A stretch of 64,000 nt of DNA from Streptomyces liliifuscus (lineage in GTDB: Bacteria > Actinomycetota > Actinomycetes > Streptomycetales > Streptomycetaceae), in NCBI RefSeq assembly GCF_016598615.1, contig NZ_CP066832.1, positions 248,001 to 312,000 on the forward strand, given 5' to 3'. Positions 57,672 through 64,000 of this stretch are shown one piece after another. The notes under the pieces were generated by a model that saw only the letters and a list, made by a program, of their open reading frames with translations, was not told where the DNA came from and ran no database searches. The position numbers and the translations under genes are program-made. Within the stretch, counting starts at the first letter, position 1; every line of letters starts with the position of its first letter.

Positions 57672-57800
57672 GGGTCAAGGGGGTGCCCGGGGCGGCGGCA
57701 GACCCCCTTGACCAGCCACCTGGCCGGGGCCGTGAAGGCCCGTCGGGCAGGCGTGGGAAGCGAGGCGGTCAAGGGGTGCTGGCTGCAGCGGGTCAAGGGC
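57672..57800. repeat. GGTCAAGGGG cluster upstream of rep
   Basis: Direct copies at 57672, 57767 and 57791 (last base C) and an inverted copy at 57703. Confidence 0.7.
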
Positions 57801-57991
57801 CGACCACCGGGCCGCGCTGCGCTCCGGCCGGTCCCGGCGGGAGCACCGGTCGCGAGAGCGGGTACGCAGCGTGGCGTCGAAGTCACGGACGGGCGAAAAA
57901 CAGCCGTGATCGGCGTGCTTCGGTGGCGTCCGAGCTGACAAAGGGCATGGGTGTACTGCAAGATGGACCCCGTTCTCCCGGGTCGCCCCGG

Positions 57992-58010
57992 GAAACGACA
58001 AACCCCCTCG
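57992..58010 (-). terminator. Terminator-like stem
   Basis: CCCCC-TC-GGGGG with, on the minus strand, a following TTTGTCGTTT tract. It could end leftward transcripts coming from the tandem-hairpin element. Confidence 0.5.
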
Positions 58011-58025
58011 GGGGAATTGCTGCTG

Positions 58026-58148
58026 GAGGGCAGTGATTGCCGGACCATTCGGTCTGGCCCTCGCTCAAGCTGGGCTGCTAACCCAGGACTGAGCGGTGAC
58101 GGCCGGCAGAGGAGCTGCTAACTCCTAAGCCGGCGGAGAGGGGCGAGG
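58026..58148. ncRNA. Tandem-hairpin structured element with twin CTGCTAA loops
   Basis: Three consecutive hairpins. Hairpin 1: GAGGG (26-30 of the 58000 block) with CCCTC (58-62), inner CCGGACC/GGTCTGG with ATTC loop. Hairpin 2 (58063-58094): GCTCA/TGAGC, an internal loop, CTGGG/CCCAG, loop CTGCTAA. Hairpin 3 (58102-58134): GCCGGC/GCCGGC, internal loop, AGGAG/CTCCT, loop CTGCTAA. CCTC (58059) can also close with GAGG (58145). Two unrelated stems with the same 7-nt loop and the same internal-loop position argue for a selected RNA or single-strand DNA structure. Strand unknown. Confidence 0.6.
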
Positions 58149-58156
58149 AGCAGCCT

Positions 58157-58408
58157 TTGCTAGAGGCGCCCGCCCGGAAGACCTACGACATCCTCAACTC
58201 CCCCTTCCAGGGGGCATTCGCGTTTCTGGGCCAGGACACGCCGGGCAGCGCCCACGGCAGCTCCGCGCCCGGCGCGGTGGATCCGCTCGGGGCCTGTGCG
58301 GTGCTGGTCATGGGAGAACCGCCTTCTCGGTTCGCCGGGCTCGGCGCCGTGCGCCGGGGGCCCGAGGGGAGGCGTATTGGATCAAGCGAAAGTCACCCTA
58401 TCCCCTGA
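58157..58408 (+). CDS. Possible small protein downstream of the hairpins (83 aa)
   Basis: Reading from a TTG behind GAGGAG, MLEAPARKTYDILNSPFQGAFAFLGQDTPGSAHG... shows strong G/C preference at third positions for the first 60 codons, weaker at the end. It is the only candidate that the tandem-hairpin element could control on the plus strand. TTG start and short length keep confidence low. Confidence 0.35.
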   Translation: MLEAPARKTYDILNSPFQGAFAFLGQDTPGSAHGSSAPGAVDPLGACAVLVMGEPPSRFAGLGAVRRGPEGRRIGSSESHPIP

Positions 58409-58492
58409 CGCCCGTCGTGCACACGCACTCGACGCGTTGTCCACTCGACGTCGAAAAGTGCGACCAAAAGGGGCAGTTGACTCGGAGAGTTT

Positions 58493-59230
58493 CTAACTGG
58501 CGCTTCCCGTGCGGATGGTCACGCGATCCGCCCGTACTACCGTCAAAAGGTATGAAGTTGGGCGCTCATCCGTAAAACCGACTCTTCGAATCTCGAACAC
58601 CGTGGTGCCGACCTTGGACTTGAGGAGCGAGCACTCCTCGGTGGTGGCCGGCCTCGCGTCCCAGTTGCTGGCGTGGCTGTCCTCGCGCCGCAGCGGGCCA
58701 ACCGTGAACGGCGCGACGGTGGCGGCTTCGGCCGCGGTCACCGTGAGCGCGGCCGGGGTGAAGAGGGTCTGCAGTGCCCATGGAGTGCCGGCCTGCAGCA
58801 GCACCGCCTGCCGGACGGACAGGGCGGCGTCCGGTGCGACGGCCAGAGCCTCGACGGCTGCGGCATCAGTGCCGGGATCCCCGCGCCTGATGTCGTCGTG
58901 GCCGCTGTCGCCGGGATCCCTCGGCCGGAGCAGCCCGTCCTCGTGCAGTCGGACCTGTATGGCGGAGGCCGGCTGCAGTACCCGACTGCGGCGGCGCGGC
59001 GCCGTCTCGACCAGGCCCTCCTTCTCGAGGAGTCGTAGGGCCTGGGCCACGGTGTTCGGTGCGACGCCGAGCTTCTCACCCAACTCGCGCTGACCGGGGA
59101 GCTGCTCGCCCGGGGCCAGCTTGCCGCTCAGGATGTCGGCGCGCAGTGCGGCCGCGACCTGCTCGTGCGGGTGATGGGACGTCATGGGCATGGGCACATC
59201 TTGCCGCACCCGCCAGAGCGCACGGCTCAT
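58493..59230 (-). CDS. GntR/HutC-family repressor (KorSA/TraR-like)
   Basis: 245 aa. The winged helix is HPHEQVAAALRADILSGKLAPGEQLPGQRELGEKLGVAPNTVAQALRLLEKEGLVETAPRRRSRV. A UTRA effector domain follows, ending EIRRVGFTDERPTSYLLTVVRADRVTI. This is the architecture of KorSA and TraR regulators that repress transfer genes on Streptomyces plasmids. The start was set at MSRALW behind AAGGAAGAAGG. It probably controls the four 40-bp operators and its own promoter. Confidence 0.8.
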   Translation of the reverse strand: MSRALWRVRQDVPMPMTSHHPHEQVAAALRADILSGKLAPGEQLPGQRELGEKLGVAPNTVAQALRLLEKEGLVETAPRRRSRVLQPASAIQVRLHEDGLLRPRDPGDSGHDDIRRGDPGTDAAAVEALAVAPDAALSVRQAVLLQAGTPWALQTLFTPAALTVTAAEAATVAPFTVGPLRREDSHASNWDARPATTEECSLLKSKVGTTVFEIRRVGFTDERPTSYLLTVVRADRVTIRTGSAS

Positions 59231-59406
59231 CCGCTGGACCTTCTTCCTTGACGTGATCGCCAACAGCATGCATCATCTGACGCATCTGCATTAAGGCAGT
59301 TAAGGCAGATGGCGCGTGGAAAAGCAAGCGACCCCCGGGGCTGGTCCCCCCGGAGGCCGCGAACGCGCCTCACCACCCACCAGAGCGTCACAGGAGATGA
59401 GAACGC
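59231..59406. promoter_or_regulatory. Divergent operator/promoter region between GntR and WhiB genes
   Basis: It contains TTAAGGCAGTTAAGGCAG (two 9-bp direct repeats) inside a CATCTGC...GCAGATG inverted repeat at about 59282-59310, and a nearby CATCATCTGACGCATC. This looks like an autoregulation site for the divergent pair. Confidence 0.6.
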
Positions 59407-60054
59407 GTGAACACCATGATGGCAGCCCGCCCGCCAGCCTCCCGCGCCATCCCGGGCACGGCCGAGGCCAGCATCGCCCAGTTCGTCGCCGCGACCGATC
59501 CGCTCGACAGCCTCGTCGCCAGCGGCTTCCTCGACCGGCAGGACGGCCACTACGTCGCGCAGGAGCTGCGCACCCCGCAGCTGCGCCAGACGATGAAGTA
59601 CTCGGTCTGCCTCACCGCCGACCCGGACATCGGCCACTTCTACCAGGAGGACGGAGAGCCGGACACCGACTGGCGCCGGCGCCGCGCCCAGACCGTACGC
59701 GACCACTGCGCTGTGTGCCCGGTGCGCGCCGCGTGCGCCGAACTCGCCCTCCGCGAGGGCGACACCGTCGGCATCCGCGGCGGGCTGACCCCCGAGAAGC
59801 TCAAGCGCCGGCTCGTCATGGAGCGCGACCGGCTCGACCAGGCCCTTGCCGAGGACCAGCGCGCCGCCCAGAGGCAGCAGGCCCGCATCGCCGCGGCGCG
59901 CGAGGTGCAGCGGCTCGCCGGCCAGTACCTCGGCACCTCCGGGAAGCCCGAGAAGCGCCTGGAGAACATCGAGAACGTCCGCAAGGCCGCACGTCACCGC
60001 GACGAGCTCGTCGCCGACCACCGCCGCTCCGCCGGCTGGACGGCCGCCGCATGA
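59407..60054 (+). CDS. WhiB-like iron-sulfur transcription regulator
   Basis: 215 aa. Cys in YSVCLTADPD, the pair DHCAVCPVRAACAELAL and the following TVGIRGGLTPEKLKRRL give the four-Cys cluster and GIRGG turn of WhiB proteins. N- and C-terminal extensions are longer than usual (most members are about 80-130 aa). AGGAG precedes the GTG. It is divergent from the GntR gene and heads a plus-strand operon of Spd-like membrane proteins, so it may time that operon to redox or development. Confidence 0.85.
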   Translation: MNTMMAARPPASRAIPGTAEASIAQFVAATDPLDSLVASGFLDRQDGHYVAQELRTPQLRQTMKYSVCLTADPDIGHFYQEDGEPDTDWRRRRAQTVRDHCAVCPVRAACAELALREGDTVGIRGGLTPEKLKRRLVMERDRLDQALAEDQRAAQRQQARIAAAREVQRLAGQYLGTSGKPEKRLENIENVRKAARHRDELVADHRRSAGWTAAA

Positions 60055-60335
60055 ACCCCGCCGGCGACGCCCACGCCCTCAACCGCGCCCTGGTCAGCGC
60101 GCTCGCCCGCCGCGACGACGTCCTCTTACTCCCCGTCCTCGTACCGGCCGGCGCCGACATACCGCCCGTCAACCCGCTCACCGCGTTGCTCCTGGTCCTG
60201 CTCCGCCAGGCCACCGCCGAGCGCGACGCCTACAGGGACTGGATCACCCAGGACCCGATCCCGCCCAGCGACGACCCGCTGCGCGCCCGGGCCGCCGAAG
60301 CGGCCAGCAACCTCGCCCGGAGGGACTCCCCGTGA
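60051..60335 (+). CDS. Hypothetical small protein (94 aa)
   Basis: MNPAGDAHALNRALVSALARRDDVLLLPVLVP...LTALLLVLLRQATAERDAYRDWI. One moderately hydrophobic stretch. It overlaps the WhiB stop (ATGA) and the next start (GTGA), a clear coupled gene. Not recognised. Confidence 0.6.
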   Translation: MNPAGDAHALNRALVSALARRDDVLLLPVLVPAGADIPPVNPLTALLLVLLRQATAERDAYRDWITQDPIPPSDDPLRARAAEAASNLARRDSP

Positions 60336-61876
60336 CACCCGACCTCGCCCCCCACGGCGCGGCTCTCGCCGAACTCCTCGGCAGCTGGCAGTTCGTCCTC
60401 GGGGCGCTCGTCCTCACCCTCGGCCCGGCGATCGCCCTGCGCCGACGCCGCATGGCCCTGGCCGCGCTCACCGACGTCGAGCGCGCCGCGGCAGCCGACC
60501 GGCGCGGACGCCGGGTCGAGGACCTCCTCACCGTCGTCATCGCCGCAGCCGCGGCCGCCCTGTCGGCCACCGGTCTGCGCCGGGTCGGACACCACCAGAT
60601 GGGCCTGGACGCCCCGTTCGACCTCCTGCCCTTCGTCGCACTCGACGTCGCGGCGATGGTCTGCGGCCGCCGAGCCCGCCGCCGTGCCCGCGACGGCGAC
60701 GGATCGGGTCTGTCCGGCGCTCTCTTCTGGATCCTCGCCGGCATCAGCTCGGTCTTCTCCGCGTCCGAAGCCGGCTCCCTCCTCGGCGGCGCGGTCCGCG
60801 CGGTGTGGCCGGTCCTGGCGGCCGTGCTCTGGGAGATCGGCTCGCTCGAGGAGCGCCGCGCCGCCCGCACCAAGGGGGGACGCCCCGACCGCCGCATCGC
60901 GCTGGTGCGCCTGCTCCACCCCGTCGAGGCCTTCCGCGTCGCACTGCTGCTCGCCGCCCGCCAGGACCTGGCCCAGGAGGAGGCCACCGCCGAGGTCCGC
61001 ATCTCCCGGGCTGCCTACCGCTGGTACCGGCTGCGCCGTGCCCAGGACGCGGTCAAGAGGGCCGGTGGGATGACCCGCTGGGCATACCGCCTCGCCGAGA
61101 TGCATGCCGACGGCCGCGCCCAGGATGCCAGCGAACGAGCGGGATGCTCCGACCCCGCCATCCTGAAGCGCGTCGTCGCCCGGCTGCAGCTGCGCGTACG
61201 CCAGTCCGACATCGCCGGGATGAACCTGCGCAATCCCGTCGCGTTCGAGGGCATCCTCAACACCCTGATCGGCACCATCCCGGCCATCCCATCCCAGACG
61301 GCCGACCCCCATGCCGCCCCGTCATCCCACTCCCGCGACGAGGAAGACCGGCAGGTCAAGGCCGGGATGGGCGAGGGAGACGAGCCAGGGGAGGACACCG
61401 GCGACGAGGACACCGCCTCGCCGGACCCGGACGCCGACGCCGGGCAGGATGATGACGCGGCTGCCGGGCGGAAGACAGACGAGGAAGTCATGGCCGCCTT
61501 CGTCGAGACCGTCCCACGCAAGGAGGACGGCACGTTCGCCTGGGGCATCAACAAGATCTCTGCCGCCCTCGGCATCGGGAACGGCCGGGCCAAGAAGTTC
61601 CTGGACACCCAGTCCGAATGGCTGCCCAAGGCGCTGGCCGCCCATCCCGTCGCGCACGGCGCCGACGGCGAAGAGCCCGACCACTTCGACCAGGCCCTCG
61701 CCCTCGCCAACGAGTCGCCGCAGCCGGTCGCCCACGCCCAAGACCCCCAGCCCGCCCCGGCGCCGGCCGGCCAGCAGCAGCTCGAAGAGCTCCTCCGCCT
61801 CCACCCGACCGCCGGTGACCACTTCGAGGAGCACGACAGCGGCCTCCTCGTCCCCGCCGCCGGCAGCCGACCCTGA
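60332..61876 (+). CDS. DUF2637-like membrane protein (514 aa)
   Basis: Helices at about 15-35 (SWQFVLGALVLTLGPAIAL), 65-85 (LLTVVIAAAAAALSATGL), 95-112 (LLPFVALDVAAMVCG) and 125-165 (ALFWILAGISSVFSASEA...VWPVLAAVLWEIG) match the four-helix DUF2637 group common on streptomycete plasmids. The C-terminal half is soluble, acidic and includes EEVMAAFVETVPRKEDGTFAWGINKISAALGIGNGRAKKFL, an HTH-like segment. It may link membrane and DNA during plasmid spread. Confidence 0.7.
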   Translation: MTPDLAPHGAALAELLGSWQFVLGALVLTLGPAIALRRRRMALAALTDVERAAAADRRGRRVEDLLTVVIAAAAAALSATGLRRVGHHQMGLDAPFDLLPFVALDVAAMVCGRRARRRARDGDGSGLSGALFWILAGISSVFSASEAGSLLGGAVRAVWPVLAAVLWEIGSLEERRAARTKGGRPDRRIALVRLLHPVEAFRVALLLAARQDLAQEEATAEVRISRAAYRWYRLRRAQDAVKRAGGMTRWAYRLAEMHADGRAQDASERAGCSDPAILKRVVARLQLRVRQSDIAGMNLRNPVAFEGILNTLIGTIPAIPSQTADPHAAPSSHSRDEEDRQVKAGMGEGDEPGEDTGDEDTASPDPDADAGQDDDAAAGRKTDEEVMAAFVETVPRKEDGTFAWGINKISAALGIGNGRAKKFLDTQSEWLPKALAAHPVAHGADGEEPDHFDQALALANESPQPVAHAQDPQPAPAPAGQQQLEELLRLHPTAGDHFEEHDSGLLVPAAGSRP

Positions 61877-61937
61877 CGCCCCGCTCCGCAGGGCGCCCCC
61901 GCAGGGCTGCCCGCGAGCACGACCGTGAGGACCACAC

Positions 61938-62108
61938 ATGTCCACCACCTTCGACCAGCACGTCACCGAGGCCCTCGCCCTCATCGCCCCGGCCCGCCGC
62001 CCGGTGACCTCCGCCCGGCCGGCCCGATCCGCCGGCGCCCCGCAGCACGGCCGGCCCCGCCTCGCCCTCGTGCGGCGCCCCGCCTCCCACGAGGGGAGCG
62101 AGCAGTGA
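61938..62108 (+). CDS. Hypothetical short protein (56 aa)
   Basis: MSTTFDQHVTEALALIAPARRPVTS, then Arg/Ala/Pro-rich. Its stop overlaps the next GTG. A small coupled gene on the plus-strand operon; function unknown. Confidence 0.5.
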   Translation: MSTTFDQHVTEALALIAPARRPVTSARPARSAGAPQHGRPRLALVRRPASHEGSEQ

Positions 62109-63136
62109 GCACGACACCCTCCACCCGCGGCCGTACCAACCAGGCAAACACCGCCACCACCGAGAACGAACCGCCCCAGACCCCGGAGACGGGCGACGGC
62201 ATGCCGGACGACGAGACGCGGCTGCGCCGCCTCCTGTCCCGCATCGGCGTCCGACCGCTCGGCCACGCCGAGCAGCCCGTCGAGGAGGAGCCCGAGCCGG
62301 GCGCGGCCCGCCCCGACCGGGACCTGGAATCCGCCGGTTCCACCCGTCGGATCTCGATGTCGCCCGGCGGACGGCTGCCCCTTCCCGGCCAGACCATCAA
62401 CCTCACGGACGACCAGCAGAACCCGGCCGACGAGCCGATGCCCGCCGAAGACCAGGACACCACGGCTGAATCGGAGCCCGCAGGGGAGCCGGCGAACAGC
62501 ACGTGGTCGTCTCGTGTCCCCTGGCGCCGGGGCAAGGACGACGACCAGGCCGAGGGGGCCGGGGGCCCGGAGGCCGCGGACGCGGACGAAGACCTCCCGG
62601 GTCCGGAGGGCGAGGGGCCCGACTGGTTCCGCGTACGGAAGACCGCCGATCCGCAGGCACCGGATCCGGACCCCTACGAGGTGCACAACCACTACTACGG
62701 CACCGGCCAGGAGCCGGCGCCCCCCGCAGGGGAAGGGACCGGCCCGGCCGGCCCGGGCCGCAACCGCAGCTCCCTCACTGCCTGGTGGGCGTCGCTCACG
62801 CCGCTGCAGCGGTTCATCCTCCACAACGGAGCCGCGGCAACCGCCGGCGCCTGGAGCTGGGGCGTCTTCACGGCCCAGTGGAACACCGGCCTGCCTCAAT
62901 GGACGCTCGCCGTCATGCACGACGCTGCGGCCAGCAGCAACGAGCCGTCCACCCCGTTCATCGTCGGCGGCGGCGTGATCCTGCTCGCCGCGGTCGTCGG
63001 CGGCGGCATCTCCGCCTTCGTGGAGAGGTGGCTGTACCGGCTGCCCTCGTTCTGCGCCGCGGTCCGCTTCCTCACCCACATCCCGGTCGCCTCCGCCGGC
63101 ATCGCCGTCCTGCTGTTCTCCGCCCCCACCTTCTAA
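62105..63136 (+). CDS. Spd-like membrane protein (343 aa)
   Basis: The first 200 residues are acidic and Pro/Glu-rich. Then comes WWASLTPLQRFILHNGAAATAGAWSWGVF and two helices (FIVGGGVILLAAVVGGGISAF and VRFLTHIPVASAGIAVLLF). Similar acidic-linker membrane proteins accompany spread (Spd) functions on actinobacterial elements. Exact family not assigned. Confidence 0.6.
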   Translation: MSTTPSTRGRTNQANTATTENEPPQTPETGDGMPDDETRLRRLLSRIGVRPLGHAEQPVEEEPEPGAARPDRDLESAGSTRRISMSPGGRLPLPGQTINLTDDQQNPADEPMPAEDQDTTAESEPAGEPANSTWSSRVPWRRGKDDDQAEGAGGPEAADADEDLPGPEGEGPDWFRVRKTADPQAPDPDPYEVHNHYYGTGQEPAPPAGEGTGPAGPGRNRSSLTAWWASLTPLQRFILHNGAAATAGAWSWGVFTAQWNTGLPQWTLAVMHDAAASSNEPSTPFIVGGGVILLAAVVGGGISAFVERWLYRLPSFCAAVRFLTHIPVASAGIAVLLFSAPTF

Positions 63137-63144
63137 GGACACCC

Positions 63145-63585
63145 GTGACCACCCTGCTCGCCGCCGGGGCCGGAACCAGCGCCCTCGGCCCGATGTCCGC
63201 CACAGCCGTCAGCGTCATCCTGATCGTCACGCTCATCTACGGCATCTGGGGCAAGGGGAAGAAGAAGCTGGCCCGAGGCCCAGCCCAGGCCATCGGCTTC
63301 TTCGCCGAGCTCGCCTTCCTTCGCGCCGGCTCCTGGCCCCACGACCTCGGCACCGCCGTCCAGGACATCCCGCGCCAGATCGCCGAGAACCCCGACCTGG
63401 GATCCATCGGCATGACTGCCGTCGTGATCATCCTGCTCGTGCTGTCCGCCTTCGCCCCCATCGTGCCGTTCACCGGCGCCCTGTGGGGGATGCTCACTGC
63501 GGCCGCCATGTCCGCAGCACAGGGCTCCATCTGGCGGGCGGTCATCGCCGTCGCCACCGCCGGGCTGTCCCTGGTGGGGGCATGA
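63145..63585 (+). CDS. Small polytopic membrane protein (146 aa)
   Basis: Helices at about 20-36 (SVILIVTLIYGIWG), 88-110 (IGMTAVVIILLVLSAFAPIVPF) and 115-145. A KGKKKLARGP patch after the first helix suggests it faces the cytoplasm. Overlaps the next gene by 4 nt. Function unknown; Spd-type context. Confidence 0.6.
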   Translation: MTTLLAAGAGTSALGPMSATAVSVILIVTLIYGIWGKGKKKLARGPAQAIGFFAELAFLRAGSWPHDLGTAVQDIPRQIAENPDLGSIGMTAVVIILLVLSAFAPIVPFTGALWGMLTAAAMSAAQGSIWRAVIAVATAGLSLVGA

Positions 63586-64000
63586 GCGGGAAGCCGGACA
63601 CGACGAACACCGCCAAGCAGGGCCGGCGGAAGATCAGGCTGGAGCACATCCCGTTCGTGCGCGAGGTGCCCGTGGTGGCCAGCGCCACCATGGTCGCCCT
63701 GCGCTACGTGGGAGCCTGGCTGCGCGCCGGCGACCAGGAGAGCGGGGGGTTCCTCGTCCGCCTCGGTGCTCTCGGCACCGCCGGCTACATCGCCCTCTAC
63801 TTCACTCAGAAGCACCCCGGCCTCTGGTACGCCTACGGCGCAACCGGACTGGTCATCGTCACGACCGTCGCCGTCCGTACCGGACTGTCGGCCGGCCGCA
63901 CGGTGAAGGACCTGGAAGACGCGCACACCACTGCCGAGGAGGAAGCGCCTCAGGGAACCGACACCCTAAACGATCATGAAACGGCGGGGGAGTGGGACCC
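63582..64000 (+). CDS. Membrane protein, 3' end outside window
   Basis: 139 codons seen without a stop. MSGKPDTTNTAKQGRRKIRLEHIPFVREVPVVASATMVALRYVGAWL, then GTAGYIALYFTQKH and LVIVTTVAVRTGLSAG give two or three helices and an acidic tail. Coupled to the preceding gene. Not recognised. Confidence 0.55.
   Translation, partial: MSGKPDTTNTAKQGRRKIRLEHIPFVREVPVVASATMVALRYVGAWLRAGDQESGGFLVRLGALGTAGYIALYFTQKHPGLWYAYGATGLVIVTTVAVRTGLSAGRTVKDLEDAHTTAEEEAPQGTDTLNDHETAGEWD

Larger units (their letters stand above)
57466..58156. other. Rep leader and structured region without a gene
   Basis: It holds operator copy IV, four more GGTCAAGGGG-type repeats (57672, inverted 57703, 57767, and 57791 ending in C), a GC-rich stem at 57994-58007 and the tandem-hairpin element at 58026-58148. 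No supported CDS. Confidence 0.6.

Noticed and set aside
58063..58134. Possible tRNA-Ser(GCU), because both loops read CTGCTAA with 5-bp stems like an anticodon arm
   Set aside because: There is no T-arm GTTCRA, no acceptor stem and no D-arm around either loop, and two anticodon-like arms lie in tandem.
1..64000. Insertion sequence, integrase or transposase genes
   Set aside because: None of the frames shows DDE, tyrosine or serine recombinase motifs, so no mobile-element boundary can be placed in this window.

Overview
The window is high-GC DNA (roughly 70% by eye) with GTG/ATG starts, AGGAG-type ribosome binding sites, ATGA/GTGA start-stop overlaps and WhiB, GntR/UTRA and SAV_2336-type genes. 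This points to Streptomyces or a close relative. It looks like part of a large conjugative plasmid or integrative conjugative element rather than core chromosome: there is a type IV secretion (T4SS) gene set, a probable replication initiator beside repeat-rich DNA, and a long accessory region. There are no rRNA, tRNA or central-metabolism genes.

Layout. (1) About 0-30 kb is an accessory region of some 35 mostly small genes, all on the minus strand except one. It is cut into ten transcription units, each preceded by the same 29-bp promoter (minus strand TTGCGT-N17-TACTGT, with a conserved spacer and invariant spacing). Contents include a Mom-like DNA-modification protein, a DUF6884 protein, one complete Eco57I-type adenine methylase and two methylase-like proteins lacking the catalytic NPPY motif, a PP-loop/PAPS-reductase-like protein, DUF4007, SAV_2336-like, GNAT, HU, GP88 and several Cys-rich proteins. 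The profile fits anti-restriction/DNA modification plus many unknowns. The one plus-strand gene (24937-26532) fuses an ADP-ribosylglycohydrolase to a dual-specificity phosphatase. (2) 30.4-36.8 kb is a five-gene operon with two giant proteins that share an N-terminal MGTGSKSSHxSYAV leader. One ends in an ADP-ribosyltransferase-like domain, the other in a PI-kinase/HipA-like kinase domain. An HExxH protein closes the operon. (3) 36.8-43.4 kb carries DUF4417, ParB-like, replication-relaxation and VirD4/TraG-like coupling ATPase genes. (4) 43.5-53.2 kb is the T4SS apparatus: cell-wall hydrolase, VirB8/TcpC-like proteins, VirB6-like channel, VirB4 ATPase and small membrane proteins. (5) 53.3-58.5 kb holds a sigma-like protein, 1.5 kb of repeats, the Rep-like gene with GGTCAAGGGG repeats inside and around it, and a strongly structured tandem-hairpin element. 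(6) 58.5-64 kb has a GntR repressor divergent from a WhiB-like gene, followed by a plus-strand run of Spd-like membrane proteins that leaves the window.

Regulation. A second repeated element, 40 bp long (CACCTGCTACAGGTG-N14-GGTGTGACAGT), occurs exactly four times, in front of the Rep gene, the T4SS operon, the coupling-ATPase operon and the giant-protein operon. The GntR protein is the obvious candidate to bind it. Replication and transfer therefore look co-regulated through one operator, while the accessory cargo is co-regulated through the separate ten-copy promoter.

The most interesting idea is a writer/eraser set. An ADP-ribosyltransferase-like protein and a kinase-like protein with matching leaders sit in the transfer regulon, and a single fused enzyme elsewhere on the element should remove both ADP-ribose and phosphate. 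All functions are read from sequence motifs; no database search was run.
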